DNA of 37,970 nucleotides from Oscillospiraceae bacterium (GTDB lineage Bacteria; Bacillota; Clostridia; Oscillospirales; Ruminococcaceae). The position numbers and the translations under genes were made by a program. How positions within the stretch are numbered: position 1 is the first letter of the stretch; the number at the start of each line of letters is the position of its first letter. The stretch is taken from positions 1 to 37,970 of the forward strand of contig JAJUHO010000006.1 in NCBI GenBank assembly GCA_029267825.1, read 5' to 3'. The notes beneath the pieces are model-generated. The model made no database searches. It saw only the letters and a list, made by a program, of their open reading frames with translations, and was not told where the DNA came from. This document shows, piece by piece, positions 18,465 to 29,029 of this stretch.

Positions 18465-18500
18465 ATGAAAAAGAATAACACATTGGAGATTGTAGGCTGA
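18465..18500 (+). CDS. Putative 11-aa leader peptide MKKNNTLEIVG
   Basis: aaggag RBS 8 nt before the ATG; stop codon 2 nt before a stable hairpin; upstream of the RNHCP gene. Confidence 0.45.
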   Translation: MKKNNTLEIVG

Positions 18501-18502
18501 CC

Positions 18503-18560
18503 GGGAGGGTTTGCCAGTACAATATTTGCAAAACCTCCCAAAAGTTTTAATTTTACTTTT
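18503..18560 (+). terminator. Terminator-like hairpin upstream of the RNHCP gene (possible attenuator)
   Basis: gggagggtttgc (18503-18514) / gcaaaacctccc (18528-18539), 11 of 12 paired, then a T-rich stretch. Confidence 0.5.
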
Positions 18561-18575
18561 AGGAGGATAATCCCG

Positions 18576-19004
18576 ATGAACAGGGAAAATAAGAAAAAAT
18601 CATTTGAAAAAGGCTATTATAAAACTCATGCTTGCAGCGATATTTTTACTTGCAAGGTATGTGGAAGAATTGTGGTTCCATATGGTGCCGGAACTGAGCA
18701 TCGTAATCATTGCCCAAATTGTTTGAGCAGTCTTCATGTTGACAATGAACCTGGTGACCGTGAAGCAAATTGCGGCGGAATTATGGAACCGATAGCCGTT
18801 TGGGTTCGCAAAAATGGTGAATGGGCAATTATTCATAGATGTCGGATTTGCGGGCACTTAAGTTCCAATCGTATTGCCGCGGATGATAACCCGATGAAAT
18901 TGATGTCATTGGCTATGAAACCGGTGGCGCAACCTCCTTTTCCACTGGAATGTATTGAAGAGATGACAAATTTAATGGGTGGAGAAGGCCGGTTAAAAGA
19001 ATAA
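18576..19004 (+). CDS. RNHCP-domain protein (zinc-ribbon-like)
   Basis: FTCKVCGRIVVPYGAGTEHRNHCPNCLSSLHVDNEPGDREANCGGIMEPIAVW...HRCRICGHLSSNRIAADDNP matches the RNHCP family motif. Confidence 0.9.
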   Translation: MNRENKKKSFEKGYYKTHACSDIFTCKVCGRIVVPYGAGTEHRNHCPNCLSSLHVDNEPGDREANCGGIMEPIAVWVRKNGEWAIIHRCRICGHLSSNRIAADDNPMKLMSLAMKPVAQPPFPLECIEEMTNLMGGEGRLKE

Positions 19005-19017
19005 AATAACTTCAAAC

Positions 19018-19060
19018 AAAAGTCGGCGAGCCTGTTATCGGTTCATCGGCTTTTGTATTT
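19018..19060 (+). terminator. Probable terminator after the RNHCP gene
   Basis: aaagtcggcgagcc-N7-ggttcatcggcttt stem with G-U pairs and a T-rich tail. Confidence 0.6.
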
Positions 19061-19090
19061 TATTAAAACCGACCAAACAATCTTAAAAAC

Positions 19091-19119
19091 TTGATATAAT
19101 AGGAATAATGTGATATAAT
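19091..19119 (+). promoter_or_regulatory. SigA-type promoter for the ruv operon
   Basis: TTGATA (19091-19096), 17 nt, TATAAT (19114-19119). Confidence 0.65.
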
Positions 19120-19176
19120 AAATCATTAATGTGGGATTAACATTTAAAGATTATTATGGAACAAAGGAATTGCCAA

Positions 19177-19698
19177 ATGAGAATTATAGGGATAGACCCC
19201 GGTTATGCAATTGTAGGCTTTGGTATACTTGAATATACGGGGATTGATTTTAAGGTAGTGGAATATGGAGCTATCACCACTCAACCTGATATGGAATTTT
19301 CCGATCGCCTTAAAACAATCTATAATGACCTTTCTTTCGTGTTGAAAAGATACGGCCCGCATAGCATGGCTATTGAAAAGCTTTATTTCAATACAAATCA
19401 AAAGACGGGAATTGATGTTGCACAGGCAAGGGGAGTTATAATGCTTTCGGCGGCGCTTAACGATATTCCTGTGTCGGAGTATACTCCTTTGCAGGTAAAG
19501 CAATCTGTTGTAGGGTATGGGAAAGCGGATAAAATTCAGGTTATGGAAATGACTCGCAGGATTTTGGGGCTTGAAAAAATCCCAAAGCCGGATGATACGG
19601 CGGATGCTCTTGCAGTGGCAATATGTCACGGACACTGCTCACACTCGCTTTCGGGAGAAGAATTTAAAAAAATGTACAGAAGGGCTAGTTTAAGATGA
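19177..19698 (+). CDS. ruvC: Holliday junction resolvase RuvC
   Basis: MRIIGIDPGYAIVGFGILEY; AIEKLYFNTNQKTGIDVAQARGV; KPDDTADALAVAICH. Confidence 0.95.
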   Translation: MRIIGIDPGYAIVGFGILEYTGIDFKVVEYGAITTQPDMEFSDRLKTIYNDLSFVLKRYGPHSMAIEKLYFNTNQKTGIDVAQARGVIMLSAALNDIPVSEYTPLQVKQSVVGYGKADKIQVMEMTRRILGLEKIPKPDDTADALAVAICHGHCSHSLSGEEFKKMYRRASLR

Positions 19699-20297
19699 TT
19701 TACAGCGTAAAAGGTGAAATTGTACATATTGAACCATCGCTTGCGGTTATTGAATGTGGCGGCGTAGGTTATGCTTGTAAAACAACATCGTCTACTTTGT
19801 CACAAATAGGTGGAACCGGCTCTTTGGCAATGCTTTATACATATCTTTATGTAAGGGAAGACAATGTTGAGCTTTTTGGCTTTGCAACGCTTCAAGAGCT
19901 TAACTGCTTTAAAATGTTGATTTCAGTGTCTGGCGTGGGGCCAAAGGCGGCGCTTTCAATTCTTTCCGATACTTCTCCGGAAAGATTTGCGCTTGCGGTG
20001 GCGTCAGGTGACAGTAAAGCTTTTACAAAGACAAAAGGCATAGGTTCAAAACTTGCACAAAGAATTGTGCTTGAACTTAAAGATAAAATTGCGAAAGAAC
20101 AGCTTTCTGACGGACTTGCGGATTTGCCGGATAATTTTTCGGCGGTATCAGGAAACGCTTCCGAGGCGGTTTCGGCACTGGTTGTTTTGGGGTATTCCCA
20201 GTCTGAGGCGTCAGCGGTTGTTTCAAGGCTTGACCAAAGCCTTCCCGTACCGGAACTTATAAAGCTTGCGCTTAAAGCGATAGGCAAAAAATTATGA
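19695..20297 (+). CDS. ruvA: Holliday junction DNA helicase subunit RuvA
   Basis: MIYSVKGEIVHIEPSLAVIECGGVGYACKTT; LISVSGVGPKAALSILS; IGSKLAQRIVLELKDK; ATGA overlap with ruvC. Confidence 0.96.
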   Translation: MIYSVKGEIVHIEPSLAVIECGGVGYACKTTSSTLSQIGGTGSLAMLYTYLYVREDNVELFGFATLQELNCFKMLISVSGVGPKAALSILSDTSPERFALAVASGDSKAFTKTKGIGSKLAQRIVLELKDKIAKEQLSDGLADLPDNFSAVSGNASEAVSALVVLGYSQSEASAVVSRLDQSLPVPELIKLALKAIGKKL

Positions 20298-20313
20298 TAA
20301 AGAGGAATTGTTT

Positions 20314-21060
20314 ATGAAATTGGAAGAATTGTTGGAACAGGCTTATTCAAATCCGGAGAAAAGAATGGAATTTATAAATACCCTTATAAATTCAGAGGTT
20401 ATTTTAATAGGGACAAAGGCAACGCAGAAAAACGAAAACGGTGAGGAATTTGAAGGACTTAATATGTTTTCGGTAAAAAATAACGAAGATAAAAATATAG
20501 TACCGTTTTTCAGCGATGTGGAACCTTTGAAGCTTTTTGCATCAAAAGTGGCTACCGGCAATCCTCCCGCAGTAAAACTTTCGTGCATAAATTTCTTTAA
20601 GATGGTTGCTGCAAATAACGCGGGAGCAGTTTTAAATCCAAATTCAAAGTACAGCAAAGAGTTTTCGGCAGAAGAAATACAAGCAATTTTAGGCAGCATA
20701 AAGCAGGCGGTTTCGGTCCCCGATGCATCTTCGGGTGAAAACGTGCTTATAACGCAACCTAAAAATCCACCGGAGGAATTGATAAAGGAGATTAAAAAAT
20801 TCTGCGGGACAAGGCTTGATATTTTAAACGCCTATGCCTTTGATATAGTTTATCCTGGCAAAAAGCCGCATTTTTTGCTTGTTTTGGATTGCGAATTTGA
20901 ACGTGAAGAACTTTATGAGAAAGTTAAAGAATTACTTGACAAGCACTTTTTAAACGAAGACGACGAGTATGAGGTTATGTCGGCAAAACAAGAACTTATA
21001 AGAAATTTTGTAAGAAGTCAAATTCCATTTTATTCAAAATTTGGTGAGGTTAAGCGGTAA
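20314..21060 (+). CDS. SseB-family protein
   Basis: MKLEELLEQAYSNPEKRMEFINTLINSEV...FFSDVEPLKLF...MVAANNAGAVLNPNS, with SseB-type C-terminal domain (ILNAYAFDIVYPGKKPHFLLVLDCE). Confidence 0.75.
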   Translation: MKLEELLEQAYSNPEKRMEFINTLINSEVILIGTKATQKNENGEEFEGLNMFSVKNNEDKNIVPFFSDVEPLKLFASKVATGNPPAVKLSCINFFKMVAANNAGAVLNPNSKYSKEFSAEEIQAILGSIKQAVSVPDASSGENVLITQPKNPPEELIKEIKKFCGTRLDILNAYAFDIVYPGKKPHFLLVLDCEFEREELYEKVKELLDKHFLNEDDEYEVMSAKQELIRNFVRSQIPFYSKFGEVKR

Positions 21061-21089
21061 TTTGGACTTTTTTGTAAATCCGGAAAGGA

Positions 21090-22151
21090 ATGGTTTTTGT
21101 CGTGCTTGAAACAAGCGAACTTGATTTTGAAAATAGAATAGTGTCGCCGGATGCGGACAAGTCCGACAATGATATGGACTATTCCTTGCGCCCGAAAACT
21201 CTTGGCGAGTATATAGGGCAGGATAAAGTAAAGGAAAACTTACGAATTTTTATTGAAGCCGCAAAGGGCAGAGATGAACCTCTTGACCATGTTTTGCTTT
21301 ATGGCCCTCCGGGGCTTGGAAAGACAACTCTTTCGGCAATCATTGCCCATGAGATGGGGGTGAATATCCGCATTACCTCCGGTCCGGCCATAGAAAAGCC
21401 GGGGGATTTGGCGGCTTTGCTTACCAACTTGGCAGAAAATGATGTGCTTTTTATTGATGAAATACACAGGCTTTCACGTTCGATAGAGGAAATACTTTAT
21501 CCTGCGCTGGAAGATTTTGCTTTGGATATAATTATTGGGAAAGGCCCATCTGCACGTTCAATCAGGATAGATTTGCCTAAATTTACGCTTATAGGTGCTA
21601 CCACAAGGGCAGGACAGCTTACATCACCTTTGCGTGATAGATTTGGTGTGGTTTTTAGACTTGAACTTTATACACATGAACAGCTTTGCGATATAATTAT
21701 GCGCAGCAGCGTCATTCTTGGGATAGCTTGCGATAAGGAAGGCGCAATGGAGATTGCAAAACGTTCAAGGGGAACGCCGAGAATTGCAAACAGGCTTTTA
21801 AAGAGGGTGCGTGATTTTGCCGAAGTTATGGGTAATGGAAAAATAACCGAAAATATCGCTAAAATTGCCCTTGACAGGCTGGAAATAGATTCTCTTGGGC
21901 TTGACAGCCTTGACAAACGTGTGCTTAATATGATAATAAAAGGCTATGGCGGCGGACCTGTAGGCTTGGAAACCCTTGCTTCCGCAATAGGGGAGGAAGC
22001 GGTAACTATTGAGGACGTTTGCGAGCCATATCTTATGCAGCTTGGATTTCTTTCAAGGACTCCGAGGGGAAGATGTGCGACAAATTTGGCATATAGACAT
22101 TTGGGATATGCACTAAAAACTGATGATTGTGAACAGCAAAGCCTTATTTGA
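21090..22151 (+). CDS. ruvB: Holliday junction branch migration helicase RuvB
   Basis: [62 protein letters not shown]. Confidence 0.98.
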   Translation: MVFVVLETSELDFENRIVSPDADKSDNDMDYSLRPKTLGEYIGQDKVKENLRIFIEAAKGRDEPLDHVLLYGPPGLGKTTLSAIIAHEMGVNIRITSGPAIEKPGDLAALLTNLAENDVLFIDEIHRLSRSIEEILYPALEDFALDIIIGKGPSARSIRIDLPKFTLIGATTRAGQLTSPLRDRFGVVFRLELYTHEQLCDIIMRSSVILGIACDKEGAMEIAKRSRGTPRIANRLLKRVRDFAEVMGNGKITENIAKIALDRLEIDSLGLDSLDKRVLNMIIKGYGGGPVGLETLASAIGEEAVTIEDVCEPYLMQLGFLSRTPRGRCATNLAYRHLGYALKTDDCEQQSLI

Positions 22152-22202
22152 GTATAATATATAGAGAGTTTTAATAAAAAAGATTTAACGGGAGATAATT
22201 AT

Positions 22203-23558
22203 ATGGCAAGATTATTTGGCACAGACGGTGCAAGAGGGATTGCCGTAACTGAATTGACATGTGAACTGGCAATGCAGATAGGAAGGGCGGCGGCTTTGGT
22301 TCTTACAAAGAAAATGTCGCATAAGCCTACTATTTTGGTTGGAAAAGATACAAGAATATCTTCGGATGTGCTCGAAGCAGCGCTTGTATCAGGAATTTGT
22401 TCGGTGGGAGCCGACGCATGCATTCTTGGCGTGGTGCCGACACCTGCAGTAGCAATGCTTGTAAGAAAACGTGGCGCCGATGCGGGAGTCATGATTTCGG
22501 CATCGCACAACAGTGTTGAATTTAACGGAATAAAGCTTTTTTCAAATACAGGGTATAAACTTTCTGATGAAATTGAAGAGGAAATAGAAAGATTGATTCT
22601 TGATGACCCTGATGAAATAGCGCTTAAAAGCGGAACGGAAATAGGCAGGATTACATATGACAAAAATGCCGGATGGGATTATGTAAGATATATCATGAAA
22701 ACACTTGAAGGCGATTTGTCCGGTATAAGGGTGGCTATTGATTGTGCAAACGGCAGCGCATGTGCCACGGCTGAGAATCTTTTTTCCGGGCTTGGAGCAA
22801 CTTGCTATCTGATAAACTGCAATCCGGATGGAACCAATATAAACGAAAAATGCGGTTCTACACATATGGAAGGCCTTATGAAATTTGTGCGCGAAAATAA
22901 ATGCCATGTCGGCATTGCTTTCGACGGTGATGCGGATAGATGTCTTGCCGTTGACGAAAACGGTATGCTTGTTGATGGAGATAAGATGATAGCCATATTT
23001 GCAAAAGATTTAAGCGAGCAAGGCAAATTAAAAAACCAAACTGCCGTCGTTACTGTCATGACAAATCTTGGTTTTTCGATTTTTGCTGAAAAGAATGGAA
23101 TAAATGTTGTTACTTCAAAAGTTGGTGACAGATATGTGCTTGAAAAAATGCTTGAAGGCGGATATAATCTTGGTGGAGAACAGTCGGGGCATATCATTTT
23201 CCTTGACGACGCTACCACAGGCGACGGCCAGCTTTCCGCAGTAAAATTGCTTGGGATACTTGCAAAGTCAGGCAAAAAAATGTCTGAGCTTGCAGGAATT
23301 ATGGAACGTTTGCCACAGGTCATGATGAATGTAAAGCTGCCTTTAAAGTGGAAAAATGAATGGAAGAATGATTTTGAAATTCAAAGCGTAATTGAAGAAA
23401 ACCAGAAAAAACTTGGAGCAGACGGAAGAATCCTTGTAAGAGAAAGCGGGACAGAGCCTCTTGTAAGGGTTATGGCAGAGGGAAGGCAATTTGATTTAAT
23501 AAACCAAATTGTGCTTGAAATAGCTGAAAAAATAAGCCAAAGATGCGGCTCAAATTAA
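22203..23558 (+). CDS. glmM: Phosphoglucosamine mutase
   Basis: MARLFGTDGARGIA; GVMISASHNSVEFNGIKLF; FDGDADR; RESGTEPLVRVMAEG. Confidence 0.96.
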   Translation: MARLFGTDGARGIAVTELTCELAMQIGRAAALVLTKKMSHKPTILVGKDTRISSDVLEAALVSGICSVGADACILGVVPTPAVAMLVRKRGADAGVMISASHNSVEFNGIKLFSNTGYKLSDEIEEEIERLILDDPDEIALKSGTEIGRITYDKNAGWDYVRYIMKTLEGDLSGIRVAIDCANGSACATAENLFSGLGATCYLINCNPDGTNINEKCGSTHMEGLMKFVRENKCHVGIAFDGDADRCLAVDENGMLVDGDKMIAIFAKDLSEQGKLKNQTAVVTVMTNLGFSIFAEKNGINVVTSKVGDRYVLEKMLEGGYNLGGEQSGHIIFLDDATTGDGQLSAVKLLGILAKSGKKMSELAGIMERLPQVMMNVKLPLKWKNEWKNDFEIQSVIEENQKKLGADGRILVRESGTEPLVRVMAEGRQFDLINQIVLEIAEKISQRCGSN

Positions 23559-23576
23559 AAAGAAAAGGAAAGTTTA

Positions 23577-24443
23577 ATGAGAACGGCAGATAAATGGAAA
23601 GATTACCGCTTGATAGATACAACTTGCGGGGAAAAGCTTGAGTGCTGGAAGGATATAATTTTAATCCGCCCCGATCCGCAAATAATTTGGAAAACACCTA
23701 AAAGGTCTGGTTTTTGGGAAAAATCTCACGGAAGATATATCCGTTCGAGCAGCGGTGGCGGGAATTGGGACTTTTATAAAAAGTTTCCTGAAGCTTGGAA
23801 GATTTCTTATGGCAATTTAACCTTCAATATAAAGCCAACAGGATTTAAGCATACCGGACTTTTTCCGGAACAAGCCGTAAATTGGGATTATATGAGTGAA
23901 AAGATAAGGTCGGCTGGGCGGCAGGTAAACGTGCTTAACCTTTTTGCCTATACTGGGGGAGCGACACTTGCATGCGCCGAAGCAGGGGCAAGCGTTTGCC
24001 ATGTTGACGCATCAAAAGGGATGGTTTCTTGGGCAAGAGAAAATGCCGAAGCATCGGGACTTTCTGAAAAGCCAATAAGATGGATAGTTGATGACTGTGA
24101 AAAATTTGTCGGCAGGGAAATAAAAAGAGGGCGCCGCTATGACGCTGTGATTATGGATCCGCCGTCATATGGCAGAGGCCCCGGCGGAGAAGTTTGGAAG
24201 CTTGAGGACAGTATATATGATCTTGTAGAGCTTTGTTCAAAGGTTCTATCTGAAAAGCCGTTGTTCTTTTTGCTTAACAGTTATACAACAGGACTTTCTC
24301 CATCAGTAATGGCCTATATCTTGGGTGAAACTTTAAAAAAGAAATTTGGCGGAAGGGTTTGGGCAGATGAAATAGGACTTCCTTGCGAGGAGAGCGGCTT
24401 TGTACTGCCTTGTGGCTCTACGGCGGTTTGGGAAAACGAATAA
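23577..24443 (+). CDS. Class I SAM-dependent methyltransferase (RlmI/PF10672-like)
   Basis: [66 protein letters not shown]. Confidence 0.88.
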   Translation: MRTADKWKDYRLIDTTCGEKLECWKDIILIRPDPQIIWKTPKRSGFWEKSHGRYIRSSSGGGNWDFYKKFPEAWKISYGNLTFNIKPTGFKHTGLFPEQAVNWDYMSEKIRSAGRQVNVLNLFAYTGGATLACAEAGASVCHVDASKGMVSWARENAEASGLSEKPIRWIVDDCEKFVGREIKRGRRYDAVIMDPPSYGRGPGGEVWKLEDSIYDLVELCSKVLSEKPLFFLLNSYTTGLSPSVMAYILGETLKKKFGGRVWADEIGLPCEESGFVLPCGSTAVWENE

Positions 24444-24463
24444 ATCCAAAAAAGGGAATGGGC

Positions 24464-25327
24464 ATGGGAAATATAATTGAGGCACGTGAAGTGCGATTTC
24501 ATTATAGGAACGAGTTTGAAGAAAATGCCGGACAAAAACCGATAAAGGAAATATTGAAAGGCATAAATTTGGATATAAAAAAGGGTGAATTTGTTGCAAT
24601 CCTTGGACATAACGGTTCGGGAAAGTCTACGATTGCAAAGCATTTTAATGCTGTGCTTCTGCCATGCGGCGGAACGGTTTATGTCGAAGGCATTGACACA
24701 AAGGATGAAACAAGGCTTTTTGATATAAGACAGCGTGTGGGGATGGTCTTTCAAAATCCAGATAATCAGATTGTCGCCACGATAGTTGAGGAGGATGTTG
24801 CATTCGCTCTTGAAAATCTTGGCGTTGAGCCTGATGAGATGAGAAAAAGGGTGGATGAGGCTTTAAAGGCTGTCGGCATGTACGAGTATAGGGAGCATGC
24901 CCCTCATCAGCTTTCGGGAGGGCAAAAGCAAAGAGTGGCCATAGCGGGAATTATTGCAATGCGTCCCGAATGTATTGTTCTTGACGAACCAACGGCAATG
25001 CTTGATCCAAAGGGAAGAAGGGAAGTTCTTAAAACCATAAGGGAACTAAATAGGGAATATGGCATTACTATAATACTTATTACTCATTATATGGACGAAG
25101 CTGCAAAAGCTGACAGGGTTGTTGTAATGGATGATGGAAGAATTATTTTTGACGATGTCCCAAGGGAAGTTTTTTCCCATGTGGAAGAGCTTAAAGCAGT
25201 TGGATTGGATGTCCCGCAGGTCACTGAACTTGCTTATGAGCTTAAAAAGAACGGCTTGGAAATAGATGGCCATATAATAACGGAAGAAGAATGTATAGAG
25301 GCTTTAGTAAAGATACTTAAAGATTAA
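24464..25327 (+). CDS. ecfA1: ECF transporter ATPase A1
   Basis: [65 protein letters not shown]; followed by ecfA2 and ecfT. ATG at 24464 best fits the RBS. Confidence 0.94.
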   Translation: MGNIIEAREVRFHYRNEFEENAGQKPIKEILKGINLDIKKGEFVAILGHNGSGKSTIAKHFNAVLLPCGGTVYVEGIDTKDETRLFDIRQRVGMVFQNPDNQIVATIVEEDVAFALENLGVEPDEMRKRVDEALKAVGMYEYREHAPHQLSGGQKQRVAIAGIIAMRPECIVLDEPTAMLDPKGRREVLKTIRELNREYGITIILITHYMDEAAKADRVVVMDDGRIIFDDVPREVFSHVEELKAVGLDVPQVTELAYELKKNGLEIDGHIITEEECIEALVKILKD

Positions 25328-25346
25328 ATTTATGGAGGACTGAAAA

Positions 25347-26213
25347 TTGCCTATCATAAAAACCGAAAACCTGACCTATACATATAGTCAGGGCACGCCT
25401 TTTGAAAAAACTGCCGTTGATAATGTAAATATTGAAATAGAGGCTGGCGAATTTGTCGGGATAATAGGACATACCGGTTCAGGAAAATCAACTTTGATAC
25501 AGCATTTAAACGGACTTTTAAAACCGACTTCCGGAAAGGTTTATATAGACGGACAGGATATTTGGGAAAGCAAAGAAATAACAAAAGCCGCAAGATTTAA
25601 AGTGGGACTTGTTTTTCAGTATCCTGAATATCAAATTTTTGAGGAGACCGTTTATAAGGATATTGCTTTTGGCCCTAAGAATATGGGGCTTTCCGATGAT
25701 GAGATAGATAAAAGGATAAAGGAAACGGCACGCATAGTCGGCCTTGGCGAGGAATTGCTGGATAAATCTCCGTTTGAACTTTCTGGTGGTCAAAAAAGAA
25801 GAGTTGCCATTGCCGGGGTTATGGCAATGGAACCTCAGGTGCTTATACTGGACGAGCCTACCGCGGGACTTGACCCAAAAGGCCGTGACAGAATTTTGGA
25901 CCAAATAAAGCTTTATCATGAGGAAAAGAAAAGAACTGTTCTTTTGGTTTCTCATAGCATGGAAGATGTTGCGAAATATTCCACTAAAATACTTGTGATG
26001 AATAAGGCCAAGGTATTTTGTTATGATGAGCCTCCAATGGTGTTCAGACGCGCCGAGGAAATTTCCAAGATGGGGCTTGCGGTGCCGCAGATAACGAAAG
26101 TTTTTAATGCACTTAAAGAACAGGGATTTAATATAGCCGAGGATGTTTATACGGTGGATTATGCAAAACGTAAATTTTTGCAGTATATTGCCGCAAAGAG
26201 AGAAAAATCATAG
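25347..26213 (+). CDS. ecfA2: ECF transporter ATPase A2
   Basis: IGHTGSGKSTLIQHLNGLLKPTSG; VFQYPEYQIFEETVYKDIAFGPKNMGL; TTG start with ggagg RBS. Confidence 0.94.
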   Translation: MPIIKTENLTYTYSQGTPFEKTAVDNVNIEIEAGEFVGIIGHTGSGKSTLIQHLNGLLKPTSGKVYIDGQDIWESKEITKAARFKVGLVFQYPEYQIFEETVYKDIAFGPKNMGLSDDEIDKRIKETARIVGLGEELLDKSPFELSGGQKRRVAIAGVMAMEPQVLILDEPTAGLDPKGRDRILDQIKLYHEEKKRTVLLVSHSMEDVAKYSTKILVMNKAKVFCYDEPPMVFRRAEEISKMGLAVPQITKVFNALKEQGFNIAEDVYTVDYAKRKFLQYIAAKREKS

Positions 26214-26240
26214 CGTGGCGGAAAGGCAGATTTAAACAGG

Positions 26241-27041
26241 ATGCTTAAAGATATAACAATAGGCCAGTATTTTCCGGGAAAGTCATTTGTTCACAGACTT
26301 GACCCGAGATTTAAGATAATAATTACTGCTTTTTATATAACCATTCTTTTTTCGGCAAAGGAAATGATAGGCCTTTTTGCAGGGATTGTTTACCTTGTGG
26401 TGGCATTTTTGATGTCAGGAATACCTTTTAAGATGATGCTTAAAGGGTTAAAGCCGATTGTGCCAATAATTATTTTTACTTCGATTTTAAATTTGTTTTT
26501 TATTGATGGAATAATTGTATTTAGACTTTGGATACTTAAAATAACCGATGAAGGCATAAGGATGAGCGTTTTTATGGTGATAAGAATTATATGCCTTATT
26601 GCGGGAACATCGCTGCTTACTTATACAACATCTCCAATAGCGCTTACTGATGCCATAGAGAGGCTTTTTTCTCCGCTTAAAAAACTTAAAGTTCCTGTGC
26701 ATGAGCTTGCAATGATGATGACGATAGCGTTGAGATTTATTCCTACGCTTATTGAGGAAACCGATAAAATCATGTCGGCGCAAAAGGCAAGGGGAGCCGA
26801 CCTTGAAACAGGTGGATTGATGCAGAGAGCAAAGGCACTTGTGCCGATATTGATTCCGCTTTTTGTTTCGGCTTTCAGGCGTGCTGAGGAGCTTGCCCTT
26901 GCAATGGAATGCCGTTGCTATCATGGCGGTGAAGGCAGGACAAGGTTAAGGCAGCTTAAATCAGGTTGGGCGGACTATGTTTCACTTGGAGTAACGCTGT
27001 TTTTCCTTGACGCAGTTGTGGCAATAAATTGCTTTTTTTAA
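26241..27041 (+). CDS. ecfT: ECF transporter transmembrane protein EcfT
   Basis: FVHRLDPRFKI; MTIALRFIPTLIEETDKIMSAQKARGAD; RRAEELALAMECRCY. Confidence 0.94.
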   Translation: MLKDITIGQYFPGKSFVHRLDPRFKIIITAFYITILFSAKEMIGLFAGIVYLVVAFLMSGIPFKMMLKGLKPIVPIIIFTSILNLFFIDGIIVFRLWILKITDEGIRMSVFMVIRIICLIAGTSLLTYTTSPIALTDAIERLFSPLKKLKVPVHELAMMMTIALRFIPTLIEETDKIMSAQKARGADLETGGLMQRAKALVPILIPLFVSAFRRAEELALAMECRCYHGGEGRTRLRQLKSGWADYVSLGVTLFFLDAVVAINCFF

Positions 27042-27050
27042 GGGAGATTT

Positions 27051-27785
27051 ATGAGAAACATTAAAGTTTTCATGGCATATAGAGGGACAAATTACCATGG
27101 ATTTCAAAGGCAGGAAAACGCACTTACCGTACAGGAAGTTGTGGAGGACTGCCTTGAAAAAATTTTAGGGGAAAAAACTCAAATTTGCGGCTGTTCAAGA
27201 ACCGATACCGGAGTTCATGCTCTTGAATTTTGCTTTAATTTTTTTACTGATAAGAATATCCCCAAAGCCGGACTTTTAAAAGGAATGAATACAATTTTGC
27301 CTGATGATATTTCCATACTTTCGTGTGAGGAAGTCCCGAAGGATTTTCATGCAAGGTATTCCTGCAAGGCGAAGGAGTATATTTATAAAATATATAATGC
27401 CGAGAGTAAAAATCCTTTTACTTCTGATTTGGCATTGCATTATAAAAAGCCTTTTGATGTAGAGCTTGTTTCAAGGGCTTGCAAAGCTTTTATAGGCACA
27501 CATGATTTTAAGGCTTTTTGTGCATCAGGCTCAAATAAGGAATCAACAGTAAGGACGATATATGATTTTTCTGTGTCAAAAAACGGAAATGAAATCATTA
27601 TGCTTGTAAAAGGCGATGGTTTTTTGTATAATATGGTTAGGATTATGGTGGGGACTTTGCTTTGCGTAAATGAGGGGAAAATTGACGCCGGAGAAATAGA
27701 AAAAATAATTCTTTCCAAGAACAGAATTTTAGCGGGCCGTACGGCAAAGCCTCATGGACTTTATTTAAGTCGGGTGTATTATTGA
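27051..27785 (+). CDS. truA: tRNA pseudouridine(38-40) synthase
   Basis: YRGTNYHGFQRQENALTVQ; CGCSRTDTGVHALEF; FLYNMVRIMVGTLL. Confidence 0.95.
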   Translation: MRNIKVFMAYRGTNYHGFQRQENALTVQEVVEDCLEKILGEKTQICGCSRTDTGVHALEFCFNFFTDKNIPKAGLLKGMNTILPDDISILSCEEVPKDFHARYSCKAKEYIYKIYNAESKNPFTSDLALHYKKPFDVELVSRACKAFIGTHDFKAFCASGSNKESTVRTIYDFSVSKNGNEIIMLVKGDGFLYNMVRIMVGTLLCVNEGKIDAGEIEKIILSKNRILAGRTAKPHGLYLSRVYY

Positions 27786-27827
27786 CTGCTTGACGGCGGC
27801 ATAGTGCAAAAGCTTGGAGGTGTTTTG

Positions 27828-29006
27828 TTGGCACAGGAAATAGACGTAAAAGATTTGAAACGCCGCCGCAGGGCAAAAAAGGCGAAAAAATTTTTCAAGA
27901 AATTGATAGGAGTTTTGCTGATTGCCGTTTTTGGTGTGCTTGTTTATTATACAAGAGATAGATGGATTCCTTTTTTTGATGGTATAGCCACAAGATATTT
28001 GCCCACGGCACAAAATAACGGGGAACTTGCCGCCGGAAATTTTCCGATTAAAATTACAGGCAGTTCAGATTATAAAGTCGGAACAATGGAAGGTGCTTTT
28101 GCCCTGCTTGATGATACAAATTTTTGTGTTTATTCGGTCAATGGGGAAAGAATGATTTATAAACAGCATCATTATGCAAATCCATTTTTTTGCACAAACA
28201 ATAAAAAAGCATTGATTTATGATATGGGCGGGAAGACATTTAGCCTTGAAAGCAAGTATAAAACTGTTTATGAAAAGACAATTGAAGATGCAATAATTTT
28301 TGCAAGACTTGGCGGCAACGATTATGCTGCGGTGGTGACAAAATCAGACAGTTTTGTTTCAGTAATGACGATTTATAATAGCTTTGGCGAAGAAATTTTT
28401 AAATGGAAAAGCGTTGACAGCAGAATTGCAGATGTGGATTTTTTGCCGTCAGGAAGCGGATGTGTGGTAGCAACTGTTGATGCTTCAAAGGGGCAGCTTG
28501 TTTCCAAATTGCATAGATTTAACTTTGACCAAAAAGATGAAATTTGGGCTTCAAGCGATATTGACACCATGATTTTGTCATTAAAGATTATGGACGATGG
28601 CAGGATAGCTGAAATTGGGGATACAAAATGTGCTTATTACAGCAGTACCGGAGAATATATAGGAAGCTATGCTTATAAGACAAGCCTTGTGGATTATTCG
28701 GTTTCTGGAAAGCAGACAGCACTTTTGTTTGAAAACGAGGAAAGAAGAAAATCATCGCTTGTGATAATAGGGGATATTAAAGAAAATATAAAGGAAATAA
28801 GCACATCAGATTCATCAAAACAAGTTTTGGCGGAAGATGAGAAAGTCTTGCTTATGACCGAAAAAAGCATTGATGAATATGCGTCAGATGGCAGTATTAG
28901 AACAGACGTAAAAATAAGCGATGATTACATAGATTTTCATAAGATAGGAAACTATATTTTTCTTTTAGGATATTCCGACATAAACCGGATTGATTTTAAT
29001 GGGTAA
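27828..29006 (+). CDS. DUF5711-like membrane-anchored beta-propeller protein
   Basis: TTG start with ggagg RBS 7 nt upstream; Arg/Lys-rich N-terminus, single TM, repetitive beta-rich ectodomain; adjacent to cvpA. Confidence 0.7.
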   Translation: MAQEIDVKDLKRRRRAKKAKKFFKKLIGVLLIAVFGVLVYYTRDRWIPFFDGIATRYLPTAQNNGELAAGNFPIKITGSSDYKVGTMEGAFALLDDTNFCVYSVNGERMIYKQHHYANPFFCTNNKKALIYDMGGKTFSLESKYKTVYEKTIEDAIIFARLGGNDYAAVVTKSDSFVSVMTIYNSFGEEIFKWKSVDSRIADVDFLPSGSGCVVATVDASKGQLVSKLHRFNFDQKDEIWASSDIDTMILSLKIMDDGRIAEIGDTKCAYYSSTGEYIGSYAYKTSLVDYSVSGKQTALLFENEERRKSSLVIIGDIKENIKEISTSDSSKQVLAEDEKVLLMTEKSIDEYASDGSIRTDVKISDDYIDFHKIGNYIFLLGYSDINRIDFNG

Positions 29007-29029
29007 TTTTTAAGAAAAGAGGTAATATT

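Noticed and set aside
22199-23323. Minus-strand ORFs (154 and 172 aa) overlapping glmM
   Set aside because: Shadow ORFs opposite a highly conserved enzyme gene.
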